This document shows, piece by piece, positions 8,567 to 17,280 of a stretch of 64,000 nt of DNA (the first letter of the stretch is position 1; every line of letters starts with the position of its first letter). Location of the stretch: assembly GCA_025934775.1 (NCBI GenBank), contig JAICWO010000003.1:186001-250000 (forward strand), given 5' to 3'. The notes below the pieces were generated by a model, which made no database searches, was not told where the DNA came from, and worked only from the letters and a program-made list of their open reading frames with translations. Origin of the DNA: Gemmatimonadaceae bacterium. Lineage in GTDB: Bacteria > Gemmatimonadota > Gemmatimonadetes > Gemmatimonadales > Gemmatimonadaceae. The position numbers and the translations under genes are program-made.

Positions 8567-9417
8567 ACGCTCCGATTCCTCAATTCGTCGTCCAGGCGTA
8601 CGCGTTCATCGTCGGCGCGTGCTTCGGGTCGTTTCTCAACGTCTGCATCGCGCGCTGGCCGCACGACCGCTCCGTGCTCAGACCGCGCTCGCGTTGCCCG
8701 CACTGCGGCAATCAGCTCGTCTGGTTCGAGAACGTCCCGATCGTGAGCTGGCTCGCCTTGCGCGCCCGCTGTCGGTGCTGCGACGAGCCGATCTCGATGC
8801 AATATCCGCTCGTCGAGCTCACCGTGGCGGTGATCTGGCTCCTCTGCGCGCGAACGTATGGTCCGTCGTTCCTGGCGGTGCGCGTGGCGGTGTTCGCCAC
8901 GGTGCTGCTGGGCGTCGCGATCACCGACGCGAAGCACTATCTGATTCCCGACGGCTTCACCCTGTTCGGTTTGATGTTCGCGCTCGTCACGTCGGTCTGG
9001 GCGTTCTTCCGCGGCGAAACCCACGTCTTCGCGCTGCCGTACGACGCATTGGTGGGGGCATGCGCTGGGGCGGGGATGATCGCGATCGTCGGCTGGCTCG
9101 GCGAGGTGATGACGAAGCGCGAAGCGATGGGACTCGGCGATGTGACGTTGATGGCCTTCGTCGGGGCGGCACTCGGTCCGTCGCGCGCGTTGATCACGGT
9201 CTTTCTCGGCGCGACGCTCGGCGCGATCGCGTTCGCCGGCGTGGTGATTCCGGTTGCGATGCTCCGTCGTGGACAGGCGCGCGAACAGACGGAGCTCGCG
9301 CTCGGCTCGGCGCCGTTCGAAACGCCGCTCGTGCCATTCGGCGTGTTCCTTGCGCCTGCCGCGGTGCTCACGTTGTTTTGGGGTGACGTCATGCTCGCGT
9401 GGCTGACGCGGGCGTAG
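8563..9417 (+). CDS. pilD: Type IV prepilin peptidase / N-methyltransferase (A24 family)
   Basis: The 284-aa polytopic inner-membrane enzyme removes prepilin leaders. The N-terminal domain carries GACFGSFLNVCIARWP and a pair of Cys motifs (CPHCGN and CRCCDEP) typical of the bifunctional, Zn-binding methylating form. Catalytic aspartates lie in VAITDAKHYLIPD and GLGDVTLMAF. About seven to eight hydrophobic helices are visible. GTG 8563 overlaps the methyltransferase stop. Its presence implies type IV pili or a type II secretion system elsewhere in the genome. Confidence 0.94.
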   Translation: MNAPIPQFVVQAYAFIVGACFGSFLNVCIARWPHDRSVLRPRSRCPHCGNQLVWFENVPIVSWLALRARCRCCDEPISMQYPLVELTVAVIWLLCARTYGPSFLAVRVAVFATVLLGVAITDAKHYLIPDGFTLFGLMFALVTSVWAFFRGETHVFALPYDALVGACAGAGMIAIVGWLGEVMTKREAMGLGDVTLMAFVGAALGPSRALITVFLGATLGAIAFAGVVIPVAMLRRGQAREQTELALGSAPFETPLVPFGVFLAPAAVLTLFWGDVMLAWLTRA

Positions 9418-9432
9418 ATGCGGGTGCGTGAG

Positions 9433-9464
9433 GCGGACTGCGCACCGCGCATTCCGCAGTCCGC
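9433..9464 (+). promoter_or_regulatory. Perfect 10-bp stem hairpin in the leader of the AAA gene
   Basis: GCGGACTGCG at 9433-9442 pairs exactly with CGCAGTCCGC at 9455-9464, leaving a 12-nt loop. It fills the 56-bp gap between the prepilin peptidase stop and the AAA ATPase ATG and has no following T-run, so it is either a weak terminator/attenuator or a translation-controlling hairpin; no clear Shine-Dalgarno is visible between it and the ATG at 9474. Confidence 0.6.
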
Positions 9465-9473
9465 ATCTCGCTC

Positions 9474-10619
9474 ATGATCGGTGACTTCATCAGAAATGAA
9501 AGCTCGGGCGGCATTCTCGCGCGCTTCACGCGCGACCTGACCGCCGATGCGCGCGCCGGACGGCTCGAGCCGGTGCGCTGCCGCGACCAGGAAGTCGCGC
9601 GCGTCATCGACATCCTCCTCCGCCACGGCAAGAACAACCCCACCCTCGTCGGTCCGGCCGGCGTGGGGAAGACCGCGATCGCGGAAGGGCTGGCCCAGCG
9701 GGTCGCGGTGGGAAACGTTCCCCTCACGCTTCGACAGGTGCGGCTCCTCTCGCTCGATCACGTCTCGCTGCTCGCCGGCACCACGTATCGTGGCCAGTAC
9801 GAGGAGCGCATCCGCGCGATCGTCGCCGAGACCACGGCGGCGGGCGACGTGATCCTGTTCATCGACGAGCTGCACAACTTGATCGGCCAGGGCACCGCGA
9901 TCGGCACGGCGATGGACGCCGCGAACATGCTCAAACCCGCGCTCGTACGCGGTGATTTTCGCGTCATCGGCGCCACGACGAGCGACGAGTACGAGCGGTG
10001 GGTGGAAGGCGATCCGGCGCTCGAGCGCCGGTTTCAGAAAGTGCTCGTGCGCGAGCTCGGCGAGCTCGAGACGCTGGAGATTCTCCATGCCCGCAAGGAG
10101 CGTCTCGAGCGGCATCACAATGTGCTCATCTCCGACGAGGCAATGCGCGCCTCGGTCAAGCTCACCGACGACTACGTCGTCGATCGCATGCGTCCCGACA
10201 AGGCGATCGATGCGCTCGACGAAGCGTGCGCGCATATGCAGGCGATCACGGCCTATTCGCCGCGCGCCGAGTCGCTGATCCAGCGCCGGATCGCGACGCT
10301 CAAGGAAGAAGCGGTTGCCGACCGCTCGGAGCGTGAAGGTCCGGCGGCCCGCGACCGCGAGTCGGTGAGCGCGCTCGAACGCTTCGGCGCCGAGCTCGAG
10401 GCGCTCTTCGCCGGCGCACCCGCACCCGCGGCAGCGCCCAGCGCATCGCCCGCGACGCCGCCAGCACCGCCGCCCGACATCGTTCCCGTCGTGACCCTCG
10501 CCTTCATCGAGACCGAGCTCGCGCGCCAACTGATGGAAGAGGGAATCGTCGTCCGCGGCCACGACGTCGCGCGCGTCGTCGGCTTGATGGCCGGAACTGA
10601 CGTGGAGTGGACCGAGTGA
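9474..10619 (+). CDS. Single-AAA ATPase equivalent to the D1 module of ClpA/ClpB
   Basis: The 381-aa protein aligns by eye with ClpA/B D1 only: ILARFTRDLTADARAGRLEP, then Walker A GPAGVGKTAIAEGLAQR (residues about 59-75), GTTYRGQYEERI pore-loop region, Walker B ILFIDELHNL, sensor VIGATTSDEYERW, and arginine finger DPALERRFQ. The N-terminal Clp repeat domain and the M-domain are missing. After an Ala/Pro-rich linker (about 315-340) a tail with RGHDVARVVGLMAGTDVEW resembles the D1-D2 junction of ClpB, and the protein stops where D2 would begin. It overlaps the next lipoprotein gene by 4 nt. Role unknown. Confidence 0.85.
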   Translation: MIGDFIRNESSGGILARFTRDLTADARAGRLEPVRCRDQEVARVIDILLRHGKNNPTLVGPAGVGKTAIAEGLAQRVAVGNVPLTLRQVRLLSLDHVSLLAGTTYRGQYEERIRAIVAETTAAGDVILFIDELHNLIGQGTAIGTAMDAANMLKPALVRGDFRVIGATTSDEYERWVEGDPALERRFQKVLVRELGELETLEILHARKERLERHHNVLISDEAMRASVKLTDDYVVDRMRPDKAIDALDEACAHMQAITAYSPRAESLIQRRIATLKEEAVADRSEREGPAARDRESVSALERFGAELEALFAGAPAPAAAPSASPATPPAPPPDIVPVVTLAFIETELARQLMEEGIVVRGHDVARVVGLMAGTDVEWTE

Positions 10620-11875
10620 AGCGGTTTGCGAGCGCGTGGCTCGTTGCGGTGGTCGCGATGGTCGGCGGCTGCCGCGAGAGCGCCCCCGTCGGAACGGGGC
10701 CGTACGCGGACAAGGTCGCCGCCGACGTTCCGCAGATCGAGCATGCGCTCGGCGTGAAGTTCAAAACGCCGCCCAAGCTCCAGATCAAGACGCGCGATCA
10801 GGTGCGGGACTTTCTCGTGCAGAAGCTGCACGAGCCCGACACGCAGAAGGAAATCGCGAACGAGGAAGCCACGTACAAGCTCCTCGGCCTGATTCCGGAC
10901 ACGATGCACCTCGCGAATTTCTTCGTGCGCGTGCTCACCGAGCAGATCATCGGGTACTACGACCCGAAGACGAAAATCCTCTACGTCGTGCAGGGCGCGC
11001 CGGAAGAGTACGTCGGCATCACGATCATGCACGAGCTGATTCACGCGCTGCAGGATCAATACGCCAATCTGGATTCGCTCGAGCGCATCACCGGCGACGA
11101 CGATCGCGCCGCCGCCGTGCAAGCCGTGATCGAAGGCCAGGCGACGTATGAGCAATTGTACATCATGGCCGGCGGGGCGGGGAACATCGCCGCGCAGCTT
11201 CCCGGCGGCTGGGACGCGATGCGCGAGGAGATCCGCGAATCGCAGAAGACGCAGCCCGTCTTCTCGTCGGCGCCGATGGTGATTCAGGAGTCGCTGCTCT
11301 TCCCATACATCAACGGCGCCGATTTCATTCGCCGCTGGAACGAGCACCACAAGCATCCCACGCTGCCGTTCGACAGTCTGCCCGTATCGACCGAAGAGCT
11401 CATGCACGACGCCGCGTACTTCGGCCCACGCCAGGACGTGCCGAGCATCGTGAAGCTGCCGGCGATTCCTGGTACGATCACCGAGAACGACTTCGGGGAA
11501 TTCGGCACCCGTCTGTATCTGTTCAAGTGGACCAACGATCAGGATCGCTCGATCCGCGCATCGAATGGGTGGGACGGCGATCGCTACGCGCTGGTGAAGA
11601 CGCCGTCAGGTAATGCGCTCGCGTGGGTGACCGTGTGGGACTCGCCGGGAGACGCGGCCGAGTTCATGTCGGCCATCGATTCGGTGCAGTCGTCGCGACT
11701 CGACGTCCAGCCGACGGTGACGGGTGACGAGCGCCGCTACCTCTCGAACACGCGCACCGTCGATATGACCGTGCGCAACATGAAGGGGCGGCCCGTCGTG
11801 CTCTACGTCGACGTGCCGCGCGGTGTGAGCACCAATCTCGTGGACTGGGCGAAGGTGCAGGTGACGCCTCGGTGA
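10616..11875 (+). CDS. Putative HExxH metallopeptidase lipoprotein
   Basis: The 419-aa protein starts at GTG 10616 (GTGA overlap with the AAA gene); MKRFASAWLVAVVAMVGGC is a lipoprotein signal. It carries IIMHELIHALQDQY-type zinc motif (HELIH at about residue 140) and, some 30 residues later, VIEGQATYEQLYI, whose Glu fits the third ligand of gluzincins. The rest matches no family I recognise. A surface or periplasmic zinc peptidase is likely but substrate unknown. It sits between the AAA ATPase and a DUF445 membrane protein, all linked by 4-nt overlaps. Confidence 0.75.
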   Translation: MKRFASAWLVAVVAMVGGCRESAPVGTGPYADKVAADVPQIEHALGVKFKTPPKLQIKTRDQVRDFLVQKLHEPDTQKEIANEEATYKLLGLIPDTMHLANFFVRVLTEQIIGYYDPKTKILYVVQGAPEEYVGITIMHELIHALQDQYANLDSLERITGDDDRAAAVQAVIEGQATYEQLYIMAGGAGNIAAQLPGGWDAMREEIRESQKTQPVFSSAPMVIQESLLFPYINGADFIRRWNEHHKHPTLPFDSLPVSTEELMHDAAYFGPRQDVPSIVKLPAIPGTITENDFGEFGTRLYLFKWTNDQDRSIRASNGWDGDRYALVKTPSGNALAWVTVWDSPGDAAEFMSAIDSVQSSRLDVQPTVTGDERRYLSNTRTVDMTVRNMKGRPVVLYVDVPRGVSTNLVDWAKVQVTPR

Positions 11876-13140
11876 CCGCCCCGGTCGCGATGCGGCCTCC
11901 GCAGGACGAGGCCATCCGACAGCAGCAGCTCGATCGCATGAAGCGCCGCGCGACGCTGCTGCTGATCGCGGCGACGGTGCTCTTCATCGTCGCGCGCGCA
12001 CTCGAATCGCGTTTCCCGTGGGTCGCGTTCGTGCGCGCGTTCGCCGAAGCGGCGATGATCGGCGGCCTCGCGGATTGGTTCGCGGTGACCGCACTCTTCC
12101 GCCATCCGATGGGACTCAAGATCCCGCACACGGCGATCGTGCCGGCGAAGAAGGATCGGGTTGGCCGCACCCTCGGCGCCTTCGTGCAGCGGAATTTTCT
12201 CACGCGCGACGTCATCGAGCTGCGCATGCGGACGCTCCAGGTCGGCCGCCGCCTCGCCGTGTGGCTCGCGGATCCCGCGAACGCGCGCACGATCTCGCGC
12301 AGTGCCGCCGCCGCGCTCAACTCCGCCGCGCAGATGCTGCGTGACGAAGACGTCCAGGCCGTGATCGATCGCAGCCTCGCGCAGCGCGTCCGTGCGATGC
12401 GCCTCGCGCCGCTCCTCGGCAAGGTCCTCGGCGTCATCACGGAGGACAACCGGCATCAGGAAGTACTCGACGAGGTGATCGTGCTCGCATCGCGCACGGT
12501 CAACGAGAACAGCGAGCTGATTCGCGAGCGCATCGAGCAGGAGACGCCGTGGTGGGTGCCGTCCTCGGTCGACGACAAGATCTTCCGGCGCGTGCTCGGC
12601 GCGATTCAGCGTTTGCTCACGGAATTGAGCGCCGACCCCAACCACGCGCTCCGCGCGCGGTTCGACGTCGCCTTGCACGAGTTCATCGCGCGGCTGAACA
12701 CGTCGCCGGAGTTCGCCGCGCGTGTCGACGCGTGGAAAGAGGATTTCATCGAGAACGACGCCGCGCGAAAATTTTCGGCCTCACTCTGGCACGACGCGAA
12801 GGACGCGCTCGCGAATTACGCGACGAAACCCGAAGGCGTCGCCCCCGGCGCACTCGAGACCGCGCTGACCACGTTCGGGCAGAAAGCCCTCGAGGATCGC
12901 GAGCTCTTGGAGAAGCTCGACCGGTTTGCGGTCGACGTCGCGGTCTTTCTCGTGGCGCGGTATCAGGACGAAGTCGCCGATCTCATCGCGACGACGGTCG
13001 CGGCGTGGGACCCGGAGATCACTTCGCGCCGCGTCGAGCTCGCGATCGGGCGGGATCTGCAGTTCATCCGGATCAACGGGACGATCGTGGGGGGACTTGC
13101 GGGTTTACTGATATACATCATCTCGCGGTATATCCCGTAG
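11872..13140 (+). CDS. DUF445 family membrane protein
   Basis: The 422-aa protein has an N-terminal helix (about 27-43), then the conserved AEAAMIGGLADWFAVTALF and FRHPMGLKIPHTAIVP blocks that define DUF445 (YjiN-like), a long helical middle, and a C-terminal hydrophobic helix preceded by LQFIRINGTIVGGLAGLLIY. Function is not established for the family. GTG start overlaps the lipoprotein stop by 4 nt, so AAA ATPase, zinc lipoprotein and DUF445 form one transcript. It ends 27 bp from the convergent orphan-plug gene. Confidence 0.88.
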   Translation: MTAPVAMRPPQDEAIRQQQLDRMKRRATLLLIAATVLFIVARALESRFPWVAFVRAFAEAAMIGGLADWFAVTALFRHPMGLKIPHTAIVPAKKDRVGRTLGAFVQRNFLTRDVIELRMRTLQVGRRLAVWLADPANARTISRSAAAALNSAAQMLRDEDVQAVIDRSLAQRVRAMRLAPLLGKVLGVITEDNRHQEVLDEVIVLASRTVNENSELIRERIEQETPWWVPSSVDDKIFRRVLGAIQRLLTELSADPNHALRARFDVALHEFIARLNTSPEFAARVDAWKEDFIENDAARKFSASLWHDAKDALANYATKPEGVAPGALETALTTFGQKALEDRELLEKLDRFAVDVAVFLVARYQDEVADLIATTVAAWDPEITSRRVELAIGRDLQFIRINGTIVGGLAGLLIYIISRYIP

Positions 13141-13167
13141 CGCTGCACGCGCGCCGCTCTCCCAACA

Positions 13168-14007
13168 CTACCGGTCGCGCGTCCAGAGGAAGAGCGCGCC
13201 GCAACGCTGGGAAGTATGCGGGTAGTCCAGCGGGATCTGATCGCTGTCGGGATACCACTCGACCCCCGCGAGATCGGATACGACGAATTCAGAAAGATTG
13301 AACGCTAACGGCCGATCTGCCGCGGCTTGGCGTGCCGAACCCACCAAAATACCCGACTGGTTCACCGGACCGGGCAACGGAATTCCGTCGAGGTAAACCT
13401 GTGGCGGCCCGCCCGTGCTGCAGCGCGGCGACTTGAGGAGAAAGGTTGCCCCGCCTTTGCCTTCGTAGAACATCGCGCCTGGCGCGTGGGTGCGAAGCAC
13501 GTCGGCCAACCGGCGGCTCTCTTCGTGGCGGAGGACCGAGTCACCAATGAAGTAGCCGGCGACGCCGGAGCGCCGCCGCTCCTCGAAGGCGCGAAGCATT
13601 GGCGAACGGAACACCGGCGCGGCGGCGGAGGTGATGGTCGCCGGTAGTTCCGCGACTCGACGCAGCGTGATCGTGAGTGGCGTCGTGTCGGCGGGGCCGA
13701 TCGCGACCGCCAAGGTCGTGACTGCATATCCGATCTTCTGAATGCGAACCAAGCTGCCGCCGTCCGGTAAGTACACCAGTGAGACAGTGCCGGTTTTCGT
13801 CGTGAGCGACGAGGCGCCTGAGGCGAGGTCGAGCACCCGTGCGCCCTCGATCGGCTCACCGGTCGCGTCATCGTAGACGCCAAGCAATCGTGCACGATAT
13901 GCCGTCGCGCGCGGCGCCGCGGCGCTCGCAGACTGCGACCATGCTGCACTGGAGTTGGCGACGATCGCGGCAGAGAAGACGAGTGCCCATTCGAGTCGAG
14001 CGTGCAT
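13168..14007 (-). CDS. Orphan TonB-plug-like secreted protein with carboxypeptidase-regulatory domain
   Basis: The 279-aa protein has a signal peptide (about 1-26, ending SSAAWSQ), then a CarbD-regulatory/Ig-like domain (ARLLGVYDDATGEPIEGARV, about 42-110), then a plug-like region with PQVYLDGIPLPGP and VSDLAGVEWYPDSDQIP. It ends CGALFLWTRDR exactly where a TonB-dependent receptor would begin its barrel. Two Cys (SPRCS and SQRCG) bracket the plug part and are conserved in the similar protein at 31661-32449. Role unknown; possibly an accessory to SusC-type receptors. Confidence 0.7.
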   Translation of the reverse strand: MHARLEWALVFSAAIVANSSAAWSQSASAAAPRATAYRARLLGVYDDATGEPIEGARVLDLASGASSLTTKTGTVSLVYLPDGGSLVRIQKIGYAVTTLAVAIGPADTTPLTITLRRVAELPATITSAAAPVFRSPMLRAFEERRRSGVAGYFIGDSVLRHEESRRLADVLRTHAPGAMFYEGKGGATFLLKSPRCSTGGPPQVYLDGIPLPGPVNQSGILVGSARQAAADRPLAFNLSEFVVSDLAGVEWYPDSDQIPLDYPHTSQRCGALFLWTRDR

Positions 14008-14541
14008 GGAGTCCTCGCGGTCAAGGTGACGCCCACTCGCCGGCAGCGCCGCCGTGCGAATTCCACGGCCGGTCGTCGCGGGCCATGCGCCGAGTGGCAG
14101 AGGTTACGGGTGCTCTTTCGTGTGGTCAAGGAATGCAATACTGTACGCCACCACGGCGGCTCCGCGTTCATAAATGAGAGTGCTCTAATCGAGTGACTCG
14201 AAATGAACCAGGCGGGGCTGGTGAGTACGAAGGGGCCACTGAGCGCTGCGGGCCACTGTGCGCTGAGCGCCGAGCTGCCAGCCCCAGTTCCCAGCTCGGC
14301 TATTCGCTATCAGCGACCGCTACCAGAGGGATTTGGAAGTTGCGATGAGATCGGAGGTCGACTTCCGGGCGCGGTGTACGCCCCTCTGCGCACGACGGGG
14401 TTTCCGACAGTGCTGCTCGATCACGCACGCAGGGCAGGGCACGCGCTCCCATGCAACGCTTCGTTCCGAGTTCCTCGGATAGCTGTCGCTGATCGCGAAC
14501 AGCCGAGCCGGGAGCTGCCAGCTTGCTGACAGCCCCCGCCG
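14008..14541. other. Intergenic region of 534 bp with small repeats and a hairpin
   Basis: No credible gene is visible. An imperfect 17-bp tandem repeat sits at 14234-14267 (units share about 14 of 17 bases, core GGCCACTG). Directly after it GCCGAGCTG (14269-14277) pairs perfectly with CAGCTCGGC (14292-14300). AGCTGCCAGC-type words recur near 14510. The upstream part should hold the promoter of the orphan-plug gene; the rest lies downstream of lon and may include its terminator. Confidence 0.5.
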
Positions 14542-17010
14542 TCAGCCCCCCGCCCTCGCCACCTGCTCCTCGCGGTCCTCTCGCGACGTCACGCCCGCCA
14601 ACCCCGCCCCCGTCTCCGGCTGCACCTGATCCGCGAGCTCCTCCGGCACCGGCGGCAAGAGCGCGAGATGCAGCACCTCGTCCATCTTGTCCACGAACGT
14701 GAACGCCATGTTCTTGCGCACTTCCTCGGGCACCTCGCGCAGATCCTTCTCGTTCGACTTGGGCATGATCACTTCGCGGAGCCCCGAGCGGTACGCCGCG
14801 AGCACCTTCTCCTTCACGCCGCCGATCTCGAGCACCTTCCCGCGCAGCGTCACCTCGCCGGTCATCGCGACGTCGCGGCGCACCGGACGGCCGCTCAGCG
14901 CGCTCGCGATCGCGAGCGTGATCGTGATGCCGGCGCTCGGACCGTCCTTCGGGATCGCGCCCGCCGGGAGGTGAATGTGCAGATCGTTTTCACGAAACAC
15001 TGAATCGTCGATCCCGAGCTGCCCGGCGCGCGACCGCACGTACGAATACGCCGCGTCCACCGATTCCCGCATCACGTCGCCCAACTGCCCGGTCACCGTG
15101 AGACGGCCGCTCCCCGGCATCTTGAGCGCTTCGATCAGCATGATGTCGCCGCCCGTCGACGTCCACGCGAGCCCCGTCACCACGCCCACCTCCGGCACCT
15201 TCTCGGCTTCCTCGACCGCGTAGCGCGGGATGCCGAGCACCTCCTCCACTTTGTCGACGTCGATCACCCACGCGCCCTCCTCGCCGTCCGCCTTCTTGCG
15301 CGCGCGCTTGCGCATGATCGCCGCGAGATTGCGCTCGAAGTTGCGCAGCCCCGCCTCGCGCGAGTAGCGGTGCGAGATGAACGACAGCGATTCGTCCGTG
15401 AACTGGATGTCCTTGTCCGAGATGCCGTGCTCCTCGAGCAGCCGCGGCAGCAGATAGCGCCACGCGATCTCGACTTTCTCCTCGACCGTGTAGCCCGCGA
15501 TCTTGATCACTTCCATGCGGTCGCGGAGCGGCGCCGGGATGTCGTACAGATTGTTCGCCGTGCAGATGAACAGGCACTGCGAGAGGTCGAACGGGAGGTT
15601 CAGGTAGTGGTCGACGAACGCGTTGTTCTGCGCCGGGTCCAGCACCTCGAGCATCGCCGCCGTTGGGTCGCCGGAAGGCCCGCCGCCCGACATCTTGTCG
15701 ATTTCATCGATCATTAATACCGGATCTTTAACACCCACGCGCCGGAGCGCCTGGATGATCAGCCCCGGCATCGCTCCCACGTACGTGCGCCGGTGGCCGC
15801 GGATCTCCGCTTCGTCGCGCACCCCGCCCACCGAGATCCGATAGAAGTCCCGCCCGATCGCCTTGCCGATCGCCGCGCCGAGCGACGTCTTGCCCGTGCC
15901 CGGCGGCCCCACGAAGCAGAGGATCGGGCCGTGCGGGTCGCCGCCGCGGAGCTTCCGCACCGCGAGATACTCGATGATCCGCTCTTTCGCCTCGTCGAGT
16001 CCATAGTGGCCCGCGTCGAGCGACGCCTCGACTTTCGCGAGGTCGATGTCCGTCTCGCCCGTCTGCTTGTTCCACGGCAGCGACAGCACCCAGTCGAGAT
16101 ACGTGCGCACCACCTGGTACTCGCTCGACGCCGGCGAGAGCATGCGCATGCGCTCCGTCTCGCGGCGCGCCTCCTGCGCCACTTTCTCCGGCAGCTTCGC
16201 GTCCTCGATCTTCTTGAGGATGTCGATCGCTTCCTTCTCGCCAGGATCCGCCTCGCCCAGCTCGGCCTGAATCGCGCGCAACTGCTGCCGCAGATAGAAC
16301 TCGCGCTGATGCTGCTCGATCTTGATCTCCGTCTGCCGCTTCACGTCTTCCATCACCCGCGCGCGGGCCACTTCGCGCTCCAGCCGCGTGAGGATGAACC
16401 GCAGCCGTTGGCCGACGTCGAGCCGCTGTAGCACTTCGTCCTTGTCGGCGATGCGGAAATTCATATTCGTCGCCGCCAGGTCGGCGAACCGCCCCGGGTC
16501 GGAGACGTTCATCTTGAGGATCGCCGGCACTTCGTCCGGAATGCGATCCACCAGCTCCGCGAGCGTCTCCGCCGCCGACACGATCCGCGCTACGAGATCG
16601 TCGAGCTCCGCCGGATCCGCGGGCGTCTCCCGCGCCGCGCGCACATGCGCGATCGGGTAGGGCTCCGTCTGTTCCATGTCGTCGACCACGATGCGCCGCA
16701 GCCCCTGCAGCGTGATCTGCACCGTGTCGCCCGGCAGGTTGATGCGCTCGTGCACCCGAGCCGCGACCCCCACGCGCCCGTGGAAACGCTGCGAGTCGAT
16801 CGGCTCGTCGTGGTCGCCGCTCGCGACGACGAGCGCCACGATCAACCCGGGCTCCTCGTGCGCGCGCAGCAATGCGAGGTTTTCCGGAGCGCCCATCTGC
16901 ACCGCGATCGTACCCAGCGGATACACGATCGTTGATCGGAGCGCCATGAGCGGAAGCGTCGGCGGAAGCTCCGACTTGAGGATGTCGTCCTTGCGCTGCG
17001 GTTTCGCCAT
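14542..17010 (-). CDS. lon: ATP-dependent Lon protease
   Basis: The 822-aa cytoplasmic protease degrades misfolded and regulatory proteins. From ATG 17010 it has the N-terminal LON substrate domain (LPLMALRSTIVYPLGT at the start), a coiled segment, the AAA module with Walker A GPPGTGKTSLG and Walker B VLMIDEIDK, and the C-terminal peptidase with KDGPSAGITITLA (catalytic Ser) and KEKVLAAYRSG (catalytic Lys). The frame is open 69 codons further upstream but that stretch is the intergenic repeat at 17064-17160. Ends with an acidic tail longer than usual. Confidence 0.96.
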   Translation of the reverse strand: MAKPQRKDDILKSELPPTLPLMALRSTIVYPLGTIAVQMGAPENLALLRAHEEPGLIVALVVASGDHDEPIDSQRFHGRVGVAARVHERINLPGDTVQITLQGLRRIVVDDMEQTEPYPIAHVRAARETPADPAELDDLVARIVSAAETLAELVDRIPDEVPAILKMNVSDPGRFADLAATNMNFRIADKDEVLQRLDVGQRLRFILTRLEREVARARVMEDVKRQTEIKIEQHQREFYLRQQLRAIQAELGEADPGEKEAIDILKKIEDAKLPEKVAQEARRETERMRMLSPASSEYQVVRTYLDWVLSLPWNKQTGETDIDLAKVEASLDAGHYGLDEAKERIIEYLAVRKLRGGDPHGPILCFVGPPGTGKTSLGAAIGKAIGRDFYRISVGGVRDEAEIRGHRRTYVGAMPGLIIQALRRVGVKDPVLMIDEIDKMSGGGPSGDPTAAMLEVLDPAQNNAFVDHYLNLPFDLSQCLFICTANNLYDIPAPLRDRMEVIKIAGYTVEEKVEIAWRYLLPRLLEEHGISDKDIQFTDESLSFISHRYSREAGLRNFERNLAAIMRKRARKKADGEEGAWVIDVDKVEEVLGIPRYAVEEAEKVPEVGVVTGLAWTSTGGDIMLIEALKMPGSGRLTVTGQLGDVMRESVDAAYSYVRSRAGQLGIDDSVFRENDLHIHLPAGAIPKDGPSAGITITLAIASALSGRPVRRDVAMTGEVTLRGKVLEIGGVKEKVLAAYRSGLREVIMPKSNEKDLREVPEEVRKNMAFTFVDKMDEVLHLALLPPVPEELADQVQPETGAGLAGVTSREDREEQVARAGG

Positions 17011-17063
17011 TGATTTCGAGTTAGGTCCGCCCACCCACTGTCGTCCCGAGCCCCTCTCACCGT

Positions 17064-17160
17064 CATCCCGAGCGTAGCGAGGGATCTTCTTGCCCTGTCC
17101 CGTAGCTCGTGTGCAAAGACCGGGACAGTAGATCCCTCGGTCGCTTCGCTCCTCGGGATG
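17064..17160. repeat. REP-like inverted repeat between lon and ffh
   Basis: The left arm (17064-17101, starting CATCCCGAGCGTAGCGAGGG) and the right arm (17122-17160, ending CGCTCCTCGGGATG) form a long imperfect hairpin around an AGCTCGTGTGCAAAG-type loop. When translated by accident this element gives the HPEERSDRGI string seen in many mis-annotated bacterial proteins. A second, shorter copy lies at 44676-44728. It separates divergent lon and ffh and may contribute to their leaders. Confidence 0.8.
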
Positions 17161-17280
17161 CCGGGTCGTTCCGCCTCGGTCTCTGTCCAGTGCGAATTCC
17201 GTAAGTATAACACACACTGGGCCTTACCCAATACCCGCGCGCTTGAATCCCACCGCGCGTCCCACTAACTTTCCCGGTCT

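Noticed and set aside
14203-14529. Possible 108-aa gene between lon and the plug gene
   Set aside because: Pro/Ser/Cys-rich composition, repeat content and no ribosome site; no family signature.
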